NCBI GenBank assembly: GCA_018907035.1
Contig: JACCIC010000285.1
Span: 62,001 to 126,000 of the forward strand
Direction of reading: 5' to 3'
From: Sycobia sp. Sy_11
Taxonomy: Eukaryota > Arthropoda > Insecta > Hymenoptera > Epichrysomallidae
Length of the DNA stretch: 64,000 nt
Below are positions 1 through 12,646 of the stretch, piece by piece. The notes beneath the pieces were generated by a model that was not told where the DNA came from, searched no databases, and saw nothing but the letters and a program-made list of their open reading frames with translations. Every line of letters starts with the position of its first letter. The stretch's first letter is position 1. The translations under genes and the position numbers were made by a program.

Positions 1-2540
1 TATGTATAATACAAAAATTATGTCAACTCCATTACCTTTGTGAAGATGATACATTTGGCCCCTATCCAGAGAAGTACCATTTAATCATTCAGGCCTCACA
101 ACCTCGCATTTACACCAACTACAGTCTCCTATTGATTCATTGTATGATTCCATATAAGTAATTCAACCCATACATCCTAAGAACATAGAGATCAGTAGGA
201 GGCACTCATATATCCTACATCTCGTTTCCATGAATGCAGAGAAATTACATAATAGGTGTAACAAATTTCTTTTTCAAAGGGACGTCACCTATAAACAACA
301 ATGTCCAATATTCCTGTCCTATAAAAATAATAACTTATTTTCCTCTAATTTTCTAAACATTCCATCGTCGATCTCAGACTACTTTTATCAAGGTGCTTTA
401 CCGCAGTAATTCTTTTCTCAGGTAACTCCTAATCCAAAAATTATTAAATTATATGACTCTTTTTATCTCTTCATGTCCAGTTTCTTCCACAATCTTACAT
501 ATTTTCTAACAAACAATACATTCAATGTCAAATTTCAATGTATAACTTCATATAGGTGTTACTAATTGCATCTAAGGCCAACAGCGCCACCTTACTATTT
601 AAGCAAATTGCGACTGCTCCATTGGTTGGTTGATAGCAACTGCTATTTGGTTTCTTCTGTCCTGATTTATATCATTCATATTCCAATTATCTCTACCTAT
701 ATAACTATAAATACAGGCAAGTATCTCAAGAAGCTTAAATATGATTTAACATTTAATTTAAGTATTAGCCATAATCACCATATTAAGTGACATAATCTAA
801 AAGTATTTCTGATGCGAAAGAAGGTGTTATGTTTCCCAGAATTATTATTGGAGTCACTTACTACTTAACTTTGGAACATTAGTCCAATATACCATCCACA
901 TTTCTGCACATATTAATCGTGGTTTTATAATATGGTTATTTATCCACATGTCTTTATGTGGTACTAGTTCTCAAGTTGACCTACAGCTTGAAATTTCACC
1001 TTAATATCTTTTTCTAAATTTAAACTAGTAGTGAGTATAAGTCCTCAGTATTTAGCGTCCATAATATTCTGCAGAGGGATGGTATTCAAAATGTGTTAGC
1101 CTACAAATTTTACATTATACACCTGGTTTTATATAATAAGACTGTAACTTTCTTGGAGCTAACAGCTAGCTTTATCCATGAAAAACAATCCTCGACGAGT
1201 TTTGATGCATAATCATGAATATCTGATTCTCTCCGTCCCCTTTCATCATAATTAGAAAGCATATCGCATATACTTTACATATACATTATATAATATCTTA
1301 ATTAAATGTTCACTATAGTTATACACCTATCCTTGGATAGGTATACACCTATGAGTAGTATTCCTTACTTTTTTAATAGTTGAGAAAATCTTAAAGCTAT
1401 CTATATCGTCTTGAAATGTACTATATTTCAGACCCACATCGAAATAAGAAACTCCGTTCACACTATTTTTCATGCAATCACCGAACTTAGTATAAAGAAA
1501 GAGCCTTTCCGAGTTTAGATAAGAAATTAAATATTGCCTATCGCTAATTGAATCTGTCTCAAGTCTATAATGCGCTGAAAAAAATTCTCTTAAAATTTTC
1601 TGAAGCTTACCAAATCTGAAGGATTTTTCAGGTCACTATATTTCCTTTTTTATCTCTCAGTTATAGCTTTCATTATTAAAAAAATGTTTATAAATAATCA
1701 TATTATTTCCTCTTCTGATACGCTTTAACCTGTTTTATTTCTTTCTCACCTTCTGTTTCTAATCTAGAAAGATGCAAAAATAATATGTAGATAATGTCAT
1801 ATTAAAAAATTATTTCAAACACAATGCTATTTAGAACAAATACGTATATTATAATATTATAGACAGTGAATTTATTTTTAAATATTTACCAGAGAGCCAA
1901 CTGCTCAAATTATTAAGTTAAAATATTTTTTGAGATGAAAAAAATGTAATTAAAATTTTATATACTTATAAAATACTTTAATCTGCTTCTTCCACTAGAA
2001 ATGTAAAATTATTACTCGTAAATGAGATCAGAAAAAAACGGAAAAAAATTATGTACTTACAAAAATGCATTCGGATAAATAAACTATAAATATACGGTGT
2101 AAATGTACTATAGTTTCAATCATTTTCGTTGAATAAAATGAGTAACATTTAATTAATTTTTTGAAATTAAATTTTATTTTTTATTTTAAATTTCGTATTC
2201 GCTCAAAACGTCTTATAGATAAAATCAACATTTTAGATATTAATATTTATAATTTTGTCAAAAATGTATCATAATTATTAATCCATATTGTTCAAACTAT
2301 TTTAAATAGTACTGTTAAACTCAATGAATTTTTTTCATTGTATGATTCTATAGTAAAAATATTGATTTCCTACTACTAAATAAACTAATCGTTTCTACTC
2401 TAATTTTATATGTGAGTACACAGTCCGTATTTTTCCACTCGTTGAAACGAGCTGTGAATTAGATAGTAAATAAAAAACTAATAAAGCAAAAAAGTAAAAA
2501 TAAACTGCAGGATAAAAAAAGTAGCCTTTGTTTTTGGGGT
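1..2540. other. AT-rich DNA without recognisable genes
   Basis: I see no gene, RNA or transposon signature here. Open frames are short, full of AT-rich codons and lack splice or family signals. Base composition is that of AT-rich insect intergenic DNA. Confidence 0.6.
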
Positions 2541-2545
2541 ACTAG

Positions 2546-2733
2546 ACCACTTGGATCCCTGGGAGGCCGTGGGACTCGTTGGGGAGGGCCACAAGATTAT
2601 GCAGACATTTTCAACCACGTCCACTACTCGGGATCAGTTCTTCGGATCAGCAGACAATAGGGCAGTTACTCGTTACATCCACATCAAGCATGCCGACTCC
2701 ACGGTTAAAATCTTCCGCGAAACAACAGTCTGA
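2546..2733 (+). CDS. Candidate terminal coding exon, unrecognised
   Basis: A GC-richer island interrupts very AT-rich DNA. A T-rich tract ending in TAG (AG at 2544-2545) could be a 3' splice site. From there one frame stays open for about 62 codons to TGA at 2731-2733. Its codons often end in G or C, unlike the surroundings, and it has no family motif that I recognise. An AATAAA signal follows 51 bases after the stop. Together these suggest the last exon of a host gene whose earlier exons lie upstream or outside the window. A second overlapping open frame (2579-2788) is possible but has poorer codon usage. It could also be a fragment of a transposon or retrocopy. There is no ATG start in the chosen frame, which fits an internal or terminal exon. 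Confidence 0.3.
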
Positions 2734-2784
2734 TGCGAAAACTGCTTATCTCGCTCATAGTAATGTATATTTAGAAGAACATCA

Positions 2785-2790
2785 ATAAAC
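2785..2790 (+). promoter_or_regulatory. Poly(A) signal after candidate exon
   Basis: AATAAA sits about 50 bases downstream of the stop of the candidate exon at 2546-2733, the usual spacing in compact insect transcripts. In such AT-rich DNA the hexamer is common by chance, so its value depends on the exon being real. Confidence 0.25.
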
Positions 2791-5700
2791 AGCCTGTATC
2801 ATTATGTGCTCAAATATCTTTTTTCACAAACTTTTCATAAAATAAACGTTTTGCAGCTGGTTTGGCTACTATGATAACGATTCTTTTATTGGAAGAAGAT
2901 ACTTTCTTCTTTTACTAAGCAGGCTATGTTACTTTAAATATTCTTTTTAGTGTTTATTGTTAGAATATAGTATATAAAAATTACTAGAACTATACTCCAT
3001 TTCCAAATGAGAAATATTAAAGAAATCTCAATATTATGATTGAGTGAGCTAAAAGAAGTCTTAAGTAAAAAATCTTACAAAGAAATATGTTTATACTAAT
3101 AAGTATATAAGTAAAATGTATCTATGATTCTTCCTAAATAGTATCTTAGAATTTCATTATTTGAATATAATAAACTATCCAGTCATAAATGATAATATAT
3201 AAAAAAATGTATAAAGAAAGCTGTATTTAATTAATATTGTTTTATAATCAATACGTTGTTTCTGAAGTAATTCTCATTTTGTTATTTATCTGACATTTGA
3301 CATTTTAAAAACTATATTACAATTATAAGAGCAGAAATTTTATAAGACAACATTTTGTTAAAAATGAAATAAGTTAAAGATGAATAGTAACCTATTACTA
3401 ATTTACAAAGGAACTAATTCCTTTGAGAAAAATTGTTTTTAAAAAATTATTTAAAGAATTATATAATAAATAATATACGTTATTTATTTTTGAAAATGTA
3501 TATTTTCAACTTCATTTTTGTCAATGCTACTGTTAACAGAGTTCAGTAATTATACATTTCATAACCAAATTTCCGAAGTTATAATTATATATAGTTATAT
3601 TATTCGATACTAATCTTTATATATTATAACAAGTTTATCTTCTTCGTGAATTAAAGAAATAGATTTTGTATATTATTACGAAATTCTTGTTCATTGTATT
3701 GATTAGAAATATTATTATTATATTTGTTTGTTCTCAAGAATTGAAAATTCAAAAATAAATTTTAGGCACTGATCGACACATATATAGGGAGATTCTTGAA
3801 TAACAACCCAGAGGACCTCGCGACACAATATATATTTTGAATCAATGTTCGTGAAAGCATGTAACGATGTAACAAAAATTATGATATAGTAAATTTCTTT
3901 TTATTTCACTACATTCTTCTGTGTATAACATATACGTATGCATGCGTCGGACGATTCTGATTGTATTAGTCAGTTTGTTACATTCAATAAAATCAATACA
4001 TATTGTGGATCTCAGTTTGCACAAAATGAATAATGCAATAGTTGCTCAATTGAACAAATTTTGTTTAACTTATTACATGATTTACTTCATAGCACATCGA
4101 TTAACTCTCTTATAATAAATTTATAAACAGGCTCAATGTATTAAAATATATACAAACATCTAGAGTGAAATTATGATTCTTGTAATACTAAGTAATTATG
4201 TGGTTTACAAATCAAATATATTGATTTTGACTTTCAACTTTACAATATTTTATACACATAAACAGTATTTATTAATTATAATTAATAAGTGAATCTGTTT
4301 AGTAATTGGCTTCAAATTATCTTAACATACTTAAAAAATATGTTTTTAAAAAATGGTTTTTTATTATTATATATTATAAAAAATAATATATATTACAACG
4401 AACTAAGAAAAATTGAAACTCATCGAAGATAATAAATTTAGAAAATACTGGAAAAATAATAATGTTGTATTTAGAAACAATATATAATGTGTAACATTCC
4501 ATTCTAATACTGTATGTTAAGAATTATAAATTCAAAAAATATCATATTCAATATCAGCCACTCAAGTACAAAAACGATGACATCTTATTGAAGCATTTAC
4601 ATAAAAACTTAATGTCCCAATTGCGTCTTGGTATATAGAAAGTGAAATAGAATTAAAAAAAATAAAACTTTTTTAAAACAAAATCTGTTAGTCTGCAGGA
4701 TAATATATAATCACATATTTTTATGCATGTATATTTATTACACTTGCTCCATCAAAAAATGAGAAATTAAAATTTTAATACTTTTGGATCATCATTAATA
4801 ATTTTATTGTACTATTTAAACTACTGAAGTTAATAAAATGTTATGTATCAATTTTAACTGATGATATTATGTATATATCTAATTTTAAGTATATAATAAA
4901 AAATAAAAGACTTTCATAAAAGATATTATCAAATGCAAGTTAATTTTTATTTGTATTATTGTTTGTCATTTTAAAGTACAATTTATGTATTCTGAATAAC
5001 GCCTTTATGTACTTGAATGACATTATGATTATGTAAACACTGTTAAATGTGCATGATTATAATATTTGTATTCATACTTATATAAAATACTCATCACTTT
5101 TCAACAAGATTTAAAACTTAAAATTACATCAATATAATATAAGTAAAATATAATCTGATATTTCTAGGTATTTTAGTATTATAACTGTGTTTTGTCAGTT
5201 GGTATTATAAAATATTAAAACTAATTAGAAAAGTATATTAATTAAAGAAATAATATTGAACCTTTAAAGTTTTCGAGTCACAGAAAATAGATTACCATAA
5301 ACTTATAAATAATTTTTGTTCCATTAACTATTATAAATCAGAACACTAATGACCATTAATTTTCTCTATTATATATTAATTAATTTTAAAAGCTTAACAT
5401 GAAAATAGAAAAAATTATAACTTTATACATATATTGTAATTTAGATCTATATTGGATGGCCCTATCGGAAATTTAATAGACAATAATTTGCTTTTACAAT
5501 GTTCCGGTCAATTATGTTTCCCTTTTTAAGGAAAGATTATTATTCATTATTCATAGTATTTCACGACTTTATGTTAGTAATTAGTTATTATTTGAATATA
5601 GTTTTTAAAATTTTTTGTTGTGTTAAAAAATTTAACTAAAAATTCTTTTCTTGAAAAGACACATAGTTTACCAAAATTTTGTAAAGGAAAATCATTGTCT

Positions 5701-6974
5701 CTTAAATTTAAAGCATTTAATTTGTAAAGTATGTAATAAATGTTAATTAAGAAAATTTATCTAAATTGTAAATTCTGTATGGTAATAATACAAAGTGCCA
5801 ATCTATTAATCTACAAGGTAAATGTTAGAAACATTCATTTTTATATAAAAAAAATTATATTCAATCGTAATATCAATGTAGTAATTTAATTTGTTTAATT
5901 TATATGTATGTAATCATTAATGTATTATAAGGCCATTAAATCTTTTTTTATTAATTTAGATCATAATGTATACAAATAATTAAGTTTTATATCATGCTAA
6001 AGAAGCTTTACTTGAAACGGTAAAGATTTGTGTATTCAAAATATATTAAAATTGTTATTTAAAACTCTAGAGAAAATAATTTTTATCCAAATGTTCAAAG
6101 TATCTCTTTTACTTAATTTTCATTATTTATACTAAATATAGCTACAAAAAATGGTAGATCAATAAACTTAAGCTTAAATAGCATCCTTAAATACCTACGA
6201 GATATGTTGCAAATTTTCATAGTTATTTTGAAGAAAACAAAATAAACAAAATGAATAGAAAATGTTATGTGTGTAAAAATGTTCATTAAAGTATAAAGCC
6301 ATATAAGATAAAAACAACTTCGTATTCGAATCATCTTGTTTAATAGTATTAACAAGATTGATATTAGTAAATTTTCAATAGAATAAATAGATTAATCTGC
6401 AGTAGTTAACTCTAGATAAATGTTTTCTAATTTTAAACGACTGCTAAACAAATTCACAATATATGATACATATAATAGGAATGATGAAGTAACAGATTTA
6501 TTGATTAAATTGTGTACACAGTGATAAAAACTTAAAAAGATTTTTTATTAATGTAGGATCCAATATTGTTATTATTAATATCAAACCATTTTTATAATTA
6601 TCACAAATATCATAATTATTATAGATGTAATTTTGTATATGAATGTACTTAAAAACCATGGATTTTGTATTACAAGTATTGTTGAAACAAGACAAAGTTA
6701 TAAAATTGTTATTGTACCGATAAAAAATATTCAAGAGAGAAAATATGGTGAAGCACACTTATTATGTATATTTCATTGTCGATATATTAATAAATATAAC
6801 ATTAATCTATTACCATCCACAAATTTACATTTATTTAATTTTTTTAAATAATGACTTGTAAGCTGTACGTTGTTTTTTAGCTATATTCTACTTATTTTAA
6901 TAAATTAAAAAAATGTAATAATTTATAAAATTATCATTTATATAAATATTTTACAAACTTATTACTCCTATGTA
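2791..6974. other. AT-rich DNA without recognisable genes
   Basis: More than 4 kb of AT-rich sequence with only short, low-complexity open frames on both strands. I see no transposase, reverse transcriptase, tRNA or clear splice-bounded exon. Confidence 0.6.
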
Positions 6975-7431
6975 TATGGATAAAAACTTTTTTGTATTCG
7001 GATCTTGAATAAGTTCTCATTGTATCTTTAAATAAGACGGTATCAGTTCTCCATACATAGAATTTCGAATATATCTAATATTAAATTTCAGTATATGGTA
7101 GTTCACTTTAGTGTAAATAAAATAATTTTTTATTAATTCGAAAAATGTCTACTTCTCTGCTAAATAAAGTGTATTTGCAGGCAATTTTATTGCACTGCTT
7201 TATTCAAAAGAAATCAGTATTTGAAATAATTGGAATTCTTGTTCAGACTTATAGTGACAGTAGTCTGTTGGTTACGACATGCAGAGACTGGCTTCGACGC
7301 TTCAAAAATAATGATTTTCACTTGAGGATAAATAATATTCTGGCGTATCGAAAAAGATTGAAGATAAAGAATTGAATAAGTTACCTAATTATGACTGATA
7401 TCAAATGCTAGTTGAATCAGAGATAATAAGG
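6975..7431 (+). mobile_element. 5' end of an irritans-like mariner, truncated
   Basis: The sequence has the layout of a mariner left end. A possible inverted-repeat start (TTACTCCTATGTATATGG near 6980) leads through an untranslated leader to the transposase start at 7145. Homology stops at about 7431, exactly where the repeat cluster 7432-13412 begins, so the cluster probably inserted into or replaced the rest. I could not find the matching right end beyond the cluster. Confidence 0.5.
7145..7431 (+). pseudogene. Mariner transposase N-terminal fragment
   Basis: The first 76 codons encode the helix-turn-helix DNA-binding region of a mariner transposase, which binds the element's terminal repeats. 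The readable pattern is an N-terminal helix around residues 5-20, then a TCRDWLRRFKNNDF segment around residues 46-59, equivalent to the 'WFRRFKSGDF' segment of the intact mariner at 39971-41008. The acidic E-D-K-E-L segment that should follow is present only after a one-base frame change. A stop and a nonsense codon come next, and no catalytic domain follows because another repeat starts at 7432. A relic with no function. Confidence 0.6.
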
Positions 7432-7552
7432 AGAGATTGCCGATGTCATATACGAAAGGATCGATGATTTTCGAGCGCCGGGAACGTGCGCCCTCAACAG
7501 GCTCCACTAACGCGCCAACGCGACGTCACAGTACGTCAGCATAAATCAGAGA
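7432..7552 (+). repeat. Extra partial 5' unit of the palindromic repeat family
   Basis: About 120 bases starting GAGATAATAAGGAGAGATTG are repeated almost immediately at 7553, so the family carries a variable number of tandem subunits at its 5' end. A further unit is seen at 12647. Each contains a GC-rich core with GAGCGCC and GCGCCAACGCGACGTCAC, which stands out against AT-rich surroundings. Confidence 0.7.
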
Positions 7553-7697
7553 TAATAAGGAGAGATTGCCGATTACATATACGAAAGGCTCGACGATTTT
7601 CGAGCGCCCGGGAGCGTGCGCCCTCAGCAGGCTCAACTGCTACACTAACGCGCCAACGCGACGTCACAGCTACGTCAGCATAAATTAATGTGCGCAT

Positions 7698-7728
7698 TTG
7701 CCTACGTCACAGCTCGTGACGTAGGCAA
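7698..7728. other. Perfect 13-bp hairpin with TGACGT motifs
   Basis: TTGCCTACGTCAC pairs perfectly with GTGACGTAGGCAA around a five-base loop. Both arms contain an ACGTCA/TGACGT half site of the CREB/ATF type, and two more ACGTCA sites lie within 50 bases upstream. The hairpin recurs in inverted orientation near 12450-12480 and in altered form near 12800. Confidence 0.7.
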
Positions 7729-8448
7729 TAAATATATATAGATATAGTTATACGCTTTTGTCCAATGCGACGTTGTCGTTTTCGTTTATATCATTACAGA
7801 GGCTAAGCCAAAACATCTAATATGCGCACGAGTATCAAAAAGCAATTCAGATCCAACTCCAATGCCAGGTTTATCATGCAGACGAATTTTTGATTCTGCA
7901 GAAAATTAAGATTTTCTTTTCTTCCATTGTAGAAATTTCAAATTGAGTCTTATGATTTTGTGCTAAAATGGATATTCTTTCATTAATTTAAAAAATTTAA
8001 TTTTAATTTTTAATGCTTATATTATATTGTAGTAAATAACGCGTATGAACAAAAAGAGAAAATCCATTAATTGTCTCAAATAATAAAAATATAAATAATA
8101 ATATAAATAAAAAATACTCTGTATTATTACTTATTGGTATGATATACATATTGATAGACAATTCGTGTAATTCCGATTTAACACAAAGATGAATCTAAAT
8201 CATAGAGTCATTTTCTGTATAAATTAATAATGAAATTATTCTGTTTGTTTATTTATAATATTGCAGTGATTGTGGACATAACCTCACTTATGATGAAATT
8301 ATCCATTGAAGAAATTGTTAAAAAAAAATTATCTGAATTACTTATGTATATTATAGAGTAATTGCAATAATTTATTTTATTCTGAAAATTATAGTATAAT
8401 ATTTTAAAGAACATATAATAAATCGTTTATAATCATAAATGTATATTA

Positions 8449-8451
<3 letters not shown>

Positions 8452-8502
<51 letters not shown>
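8452..8502. repeat. (AT)n microsatellite
   Basis: About 25 perfect AT units inside the left arm of the palindrome. The matching run in the right arm is at 11664-11722. Confidence 0.95.
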
Positions 8503-8508
<6 letters not shown>

Positions 8509-9082
8509 AAAGTATCAATATAGAGTAGATTGAAATAAATATAAATGAGAAGTATGCTGTTTGAATGTGAAGGAAACTAGGAATCATGTACGTGATTTAT
8601 GAATTATATTTAATATGTAGTATCAGAGACATAGGTTGATCAACTACGTTAACATTAAAATCTACGTCAAACTCGTATTTTTTAAAAATATGTTTAAGCT
8701 CGTGTCATAACGTATAGTAATTTAAAATACTTATACATTTTTTGATTGATAATGCATATTGTAGAAAATACAAAACTTCAAATTCTATCCTATTGTAAAA
8801 TGTTGTAGAATGTAAAACTTATATCTTGTAGTTATAATTTAGATAACATATAACTTTTAAACTTAGTTTTTTAACTAAGTTAAAAAACTTCTATACCTTT
8901 ATTTTATTTTATTTTAGCATTTAATAGCAAGAATTTCATTTTCTATTTTTGATTTATATTATTATTTATATGTTTAATGTTGGAGACAATCAATGGATTT
9001 TCTTTTTTTGTTCCTATCGCATTATTTACTACGATATAATATAATATAATATAATAAATCGTTTATAATCATAAATGTATAT

Positions 9083-9087
<5 letters not shown>

Positions 9088-9150
<63 letters not shown>
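9088..9150. repeat. (AT)n microsatellite
   Basis: About 31 perfect AT units. It is preceded by the same 36-base lead-in (AATCGTTTATAATCATAAAT...) that precedes the run at 8452, so this is a second truncated copy of that part of the repeat. Confidence 0.95.
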
Positions 9151-9152
<2 letters not shown>

Positions 9153-9279
9153 TTGAAACAGAGATGTTTCGAACAACTTGTCAGATTTATATAAAAAACT
9201 GATAAAAATTCTGGATAGATAGATTAAGTATAGATTTTGAGTCGCTTGATTACTAATATTATAGTGATTGATAGCAATA

Positions 9280-9680
9280 AAAGGTTTTGGAACAAACTGA
9301 ATAAAAAAATATAGATCATATCAAAATATAATACTTATTTTCCATGCAATTTTTCTCTAAAAGAAAAAAACTGCAATAAATTAATAGAATAAAACTTATG
9401 ATTTATATAAAATTGTTTGATAGATAGATCTCTTAAAAATAAAATTTTTTATGTACAGCTGGTTCCGTTAACTGTTTTAGAAGCTACGATATTTAGAAAC
9501 AATGTTCGGAGATCTTTTTGGATCTGCGAGGATCGCCGGGCCACTTTGGGGTACAAAAATCTGACATTTTTGTGCATGATTTACATACATGATTTACATG
9601 AGTGTACAGTCTTATAGCAAATACTGTTGGGGCTGTTTATTTGCTGACTTGTTTACTGTTTTTAGAAACATCTCTGTATT
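9280..9680 (+). repeat. Dispersed repeat, copy 1 (pair with 13430-14440)
   Basis: The stretch reading CTTATTTTCCATGCAATTTTTCTCT and, further on, ACAGCTGGTTCCGTTAACT...GGATCTGCGAGGATCGCCGG is found again, 80-90% alike, at 13480-13520 and 14180-14290. The second copy carries about 550 extra bases in the middle. I recognise no protein in it. GAAACA...GATGTTTC-type ends flank this copy (9157-9170 and 9663-9680), which may be short inverted termini. Confidence 0.55.
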
Positions 9681-9689
9681 AAATTTTAT

Positions 9690-9990
9690 ATATTAAAGAA
9701 TATACATTTAAGATTATAAACGATTTATTATATGTTCTTTAAAATATTATACTATCATTTTCAGAATAAAATAAATTATTGCAATTACTCTATGATATAT
9801 ATAAGTAATTTAGATAATCTATTTTTAACCATTTCTTCAATAGATAATTTTATGATAAGTGAGGTTATGTCCACAATCACTGTAATATTATAAATAAACA
9901 AACAGAATAATTTCATTATTAGTTTATTCAGAAAAGGACTTTATGTTTTAGACCAATCTTTGTGTTAAATCGGAATTACACTAATTGTTT
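9690..9990 (-). repeat. Inverted fragment of the palindromic repeat family
   Basis: This segment is the reverse complement of about 8160-8440 (for example ATGTCCACAATCACTG versus CAGTGATTGTGGACAT). It therefore belongs to the same family and adds another inverted piece between the main arms. Confidence 0.65.
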
Positions 9991-10011
9991 AAAATGTCAA
10001 TAAGTAACAAT

Positions 10012-10796
10012 ATAGAGTAGATTAAAATAAATATAAATGAAAAGTATGCTGTTTGAATGTGAAGGAAACTAGGAATCATGTATGTGATTTATGAATTATA
10101 TTTAATATGCAGTATCAGAGACATAGGTTGATCAACTACGTTAACATTAAAATCTACGTCAAACTCGTATTTTTTAAAAATATGTTTAAGCTCGCGTCAT
10201 AACGTATAGTAATTTAAAATACTTATACATTTTTTGATTGATAATGCATATTGCAGCAAATACAAAACTTCAAATTCTATCCTATTGTAAAATGTTGTAG
10301 AATGTAAATCTTATATCTTGTAGTTATAATTTAGATAACGTATAACTTTTAAACTTAGTTTTTTAACTAAGTTAAAAAACTTCTATACTTTTATTTTATT
10401 TTATTTTAGCATTTAATAGCAAGAATTTCATTTTCAATTTTTGATTTATATTATTATTTATATATTTAATATTGCAGACAATCAATGGATTTTCTGTTTT
10501 TGTTCTTACGCGTTATTTACTACAATATAATATAATAACTAAAAATTAAAATTAAATTTTTTAAACTAATTAAGGAATATCCATTTTAGCACAAAATAAT
10601 AAGACTTAGTTTGAAATTTCTTTTGCAAAAAAAATTTATTTTTTCTCTTTGGAAAGTCTTGATATTCTGCAGAACCAAAAATTCGTCTGCATGATAAAGC
10701 TGGCATCGGAGTTGGGTCTGAATTGCTTTTTGATACTCGTGCGCATATTAGATCTTTTGGCTTAGCTCTGTAATGATATAAACGAAAACGACAACG
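10012..10796 (+). repeat. Inner palindrome, left half
   Basis: Direct repeat of part of the left arm (8510-9047), continuing into sequence that is the reverse complement of 7780-8040. It pairs with 10860-11655 to make an inner palindrome with arms of about 800 bases around a spacer of about 60 bases. The open frame on the minus strand at 10566-10802 is a by-product of the repeat and not a gene. Confidence 0.7.
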
Positions 10797-10859
10797 TCGC
10801 ATTGGACAGAAGCGTACAACTATATCTATATATATTTATTGCTACGTCACGAGCTGCGA

Positions 10860-11655
10860 CGTTGCTGTTTTCGTTTAAATCATAGAGAAGCTAAGCCAAA
10901 ACACATCAAATATGCGCACGAGTATCAAAAAGCAATTCAGACCCAAACTCCAATGCCTGCTACATAATGCAGACGAATTTTCATTCTGCAAAAAATCAAG
11001 ACTTTCCAAAGAGAAAAAAGAAATTTTTTTTGCAAAAGCAATTTCAAACTAAGTCTTATGATTTTGTGCTAAAATGGATATTCCTTAATTAGTTCAAAAA
11101 ATTTAATTTTAATTTTTAGTTCTTATATTATATTGTAGTAAATAACGCGTAAGAACAAAAAGAGAAAATCCATTGATTGTCTGCAATATTAAATATATAA
11201 TTAATAATATAAATCAAAAATTGAAAATAAAATTCTTGCTATTAAATGCTAAAATAAAATAAAATAAAAGTATAGAAGTTTTTTTAACTTAGTTAAAAAA
11301 CTAAGTTTAAAAGTTATACGTTATCTAAATTATAACTACAAGATATAAGATTTACATTCTACAACATTTTACAATAGGATAGAATTTGAAGTTTTGTATT
11401 TTCTACAATATGCATTATCAATCAAAAAATGTATAAGTATTTTAAATTACTATACGTTATGACACGAGCTTAAACATATTTTTAAAAAATACGAGTTTGA
11501 CGTAGATTTTAATGTTAACGTAGTTGATCAACCTATGTCTCTGATACTACATATTAAATATAATTCATAAATCACGTACATGATTCCTAGTTTCCTTCAC
11601 ATTCAAACAGCATACTTCTCATTTATATTTATTTCAATCTACTCTATATTGATAC
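10860..11655 (-). repeat. Inner palindrome, right half
   Basis: Reverse complement of 10012-10796 with few visible differences. At its outer end it merges into the right arm of the larger inverted repeat. Confidence 0.7.
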
Positions 11656-11658
11656 TTT

Positions 11659-11726
<68 letters not shown>

Positions 11727-12640
11727 TAATATACATTTATGATTATAAACGATTTATTATATGTTCTTTAAAATATTATACTATAATTTTCAGAATAAAA
11801 TAAATTATTGCAATTACTCTATAATATACATAAGTAATTCAGATAATTTTTTTTTAACAATTTCTTCAATAGATAATTTCATCATAAGTGAGGTTATGTC
11901 CACAATCACTGCAATATTATAAATAAACAAACAGAATAATTTCGTTATTAATTTATACAGAAAATGACTCTATGATTTAGATTCATCTTTGTGTTAAATC
12001 GGAATTACACGAATTGTCTATCAATATGTATATCATACCAATAAGTAATAATACAGAGTATTTTTTATTTATATTATTATTTATATTTTTATTATTTGAG
12101 ACAATTAATGGATTTTCTCTTTTTGTTCATACGCGTTATTTACTACAATATAATATAAGCATTAAAAATTAAAATTAAATTTTTTAAATTAATGAAAGAA
12201 TATCCATTTTAGCACAAAATCATAAGACTCAATTTGAAATTTCTACAATGGAAGAAAAGAAAATCTTAATTTTCTGCAGAATCAAAAATTCGTCTGCATG
12301 ATAAACCTGGCATCGGAGTTGGATCTGAATTGCTTTTTGATACTCGTGCGCATATTAGATGTTTTGGCTTAGCCTCTGTAATGATATAAACGAAAACGAC
12401 AACGTCGCATTGGACAAAAGCGTATAACTATATCTATATATATTTATTGCCTACGTCACGAGCTGTGACGTAGGCAAATGCGCACATTAATTTATGCTGA
12501 CGTAGCTGTGACGTCGCGTTGGCGCGTTAGTGTATCAGTTGAGCCTGCTGAGGGCGCACGCTCCCGGGCGCTCGAAAATCGTCGAGCCTTTCGTATATGT
12601 CATCGGCAATCTCTCCTTATTATCTCTGCATAAATTAATG
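11123..12640 (-). repeat. Right arm of the large inverted repeat
   Basis: Reverse complement of 7553-9047, including an (AT)n run at 11664-11722, the hairpin near 12450-12480 and the GC-rich head ending GGCAATCTCTCCTTATTATCTC. Close agreement with the left arm implies recent duplication-inversion or ongoing gene conversion between arms. Confidence 0.75.
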
Positions 12641-12646
12641 TGCGCA

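Larger units (their letters stand above)
7553..9047 (+). repeat. Left arm of a large inverted repeat (non-coding family)
   Basis: This 1.5-kb arm reappears as its reverse complement at about 11123-12640, with high identity visible over the whole length, including an (AT)n run. The arm has a GC-rich head (tandem subunits, a 13-bp perfect hairpin with TGACGT motifs, a segment ending in AAGCCAAAACATCTAATATG) and an AT-rich tail. It has no open frame of interest, so it looks like a non-autonomous DNA element or a satellite-like unit. What mobilises it cannot be told from the sequence. Confidence 0.75.

Noticed and set aside
10566..10802. 78-codon minus-strand frame in the palindrome
   Set aside because: Broken in other copies of the same repeat, with no motif.
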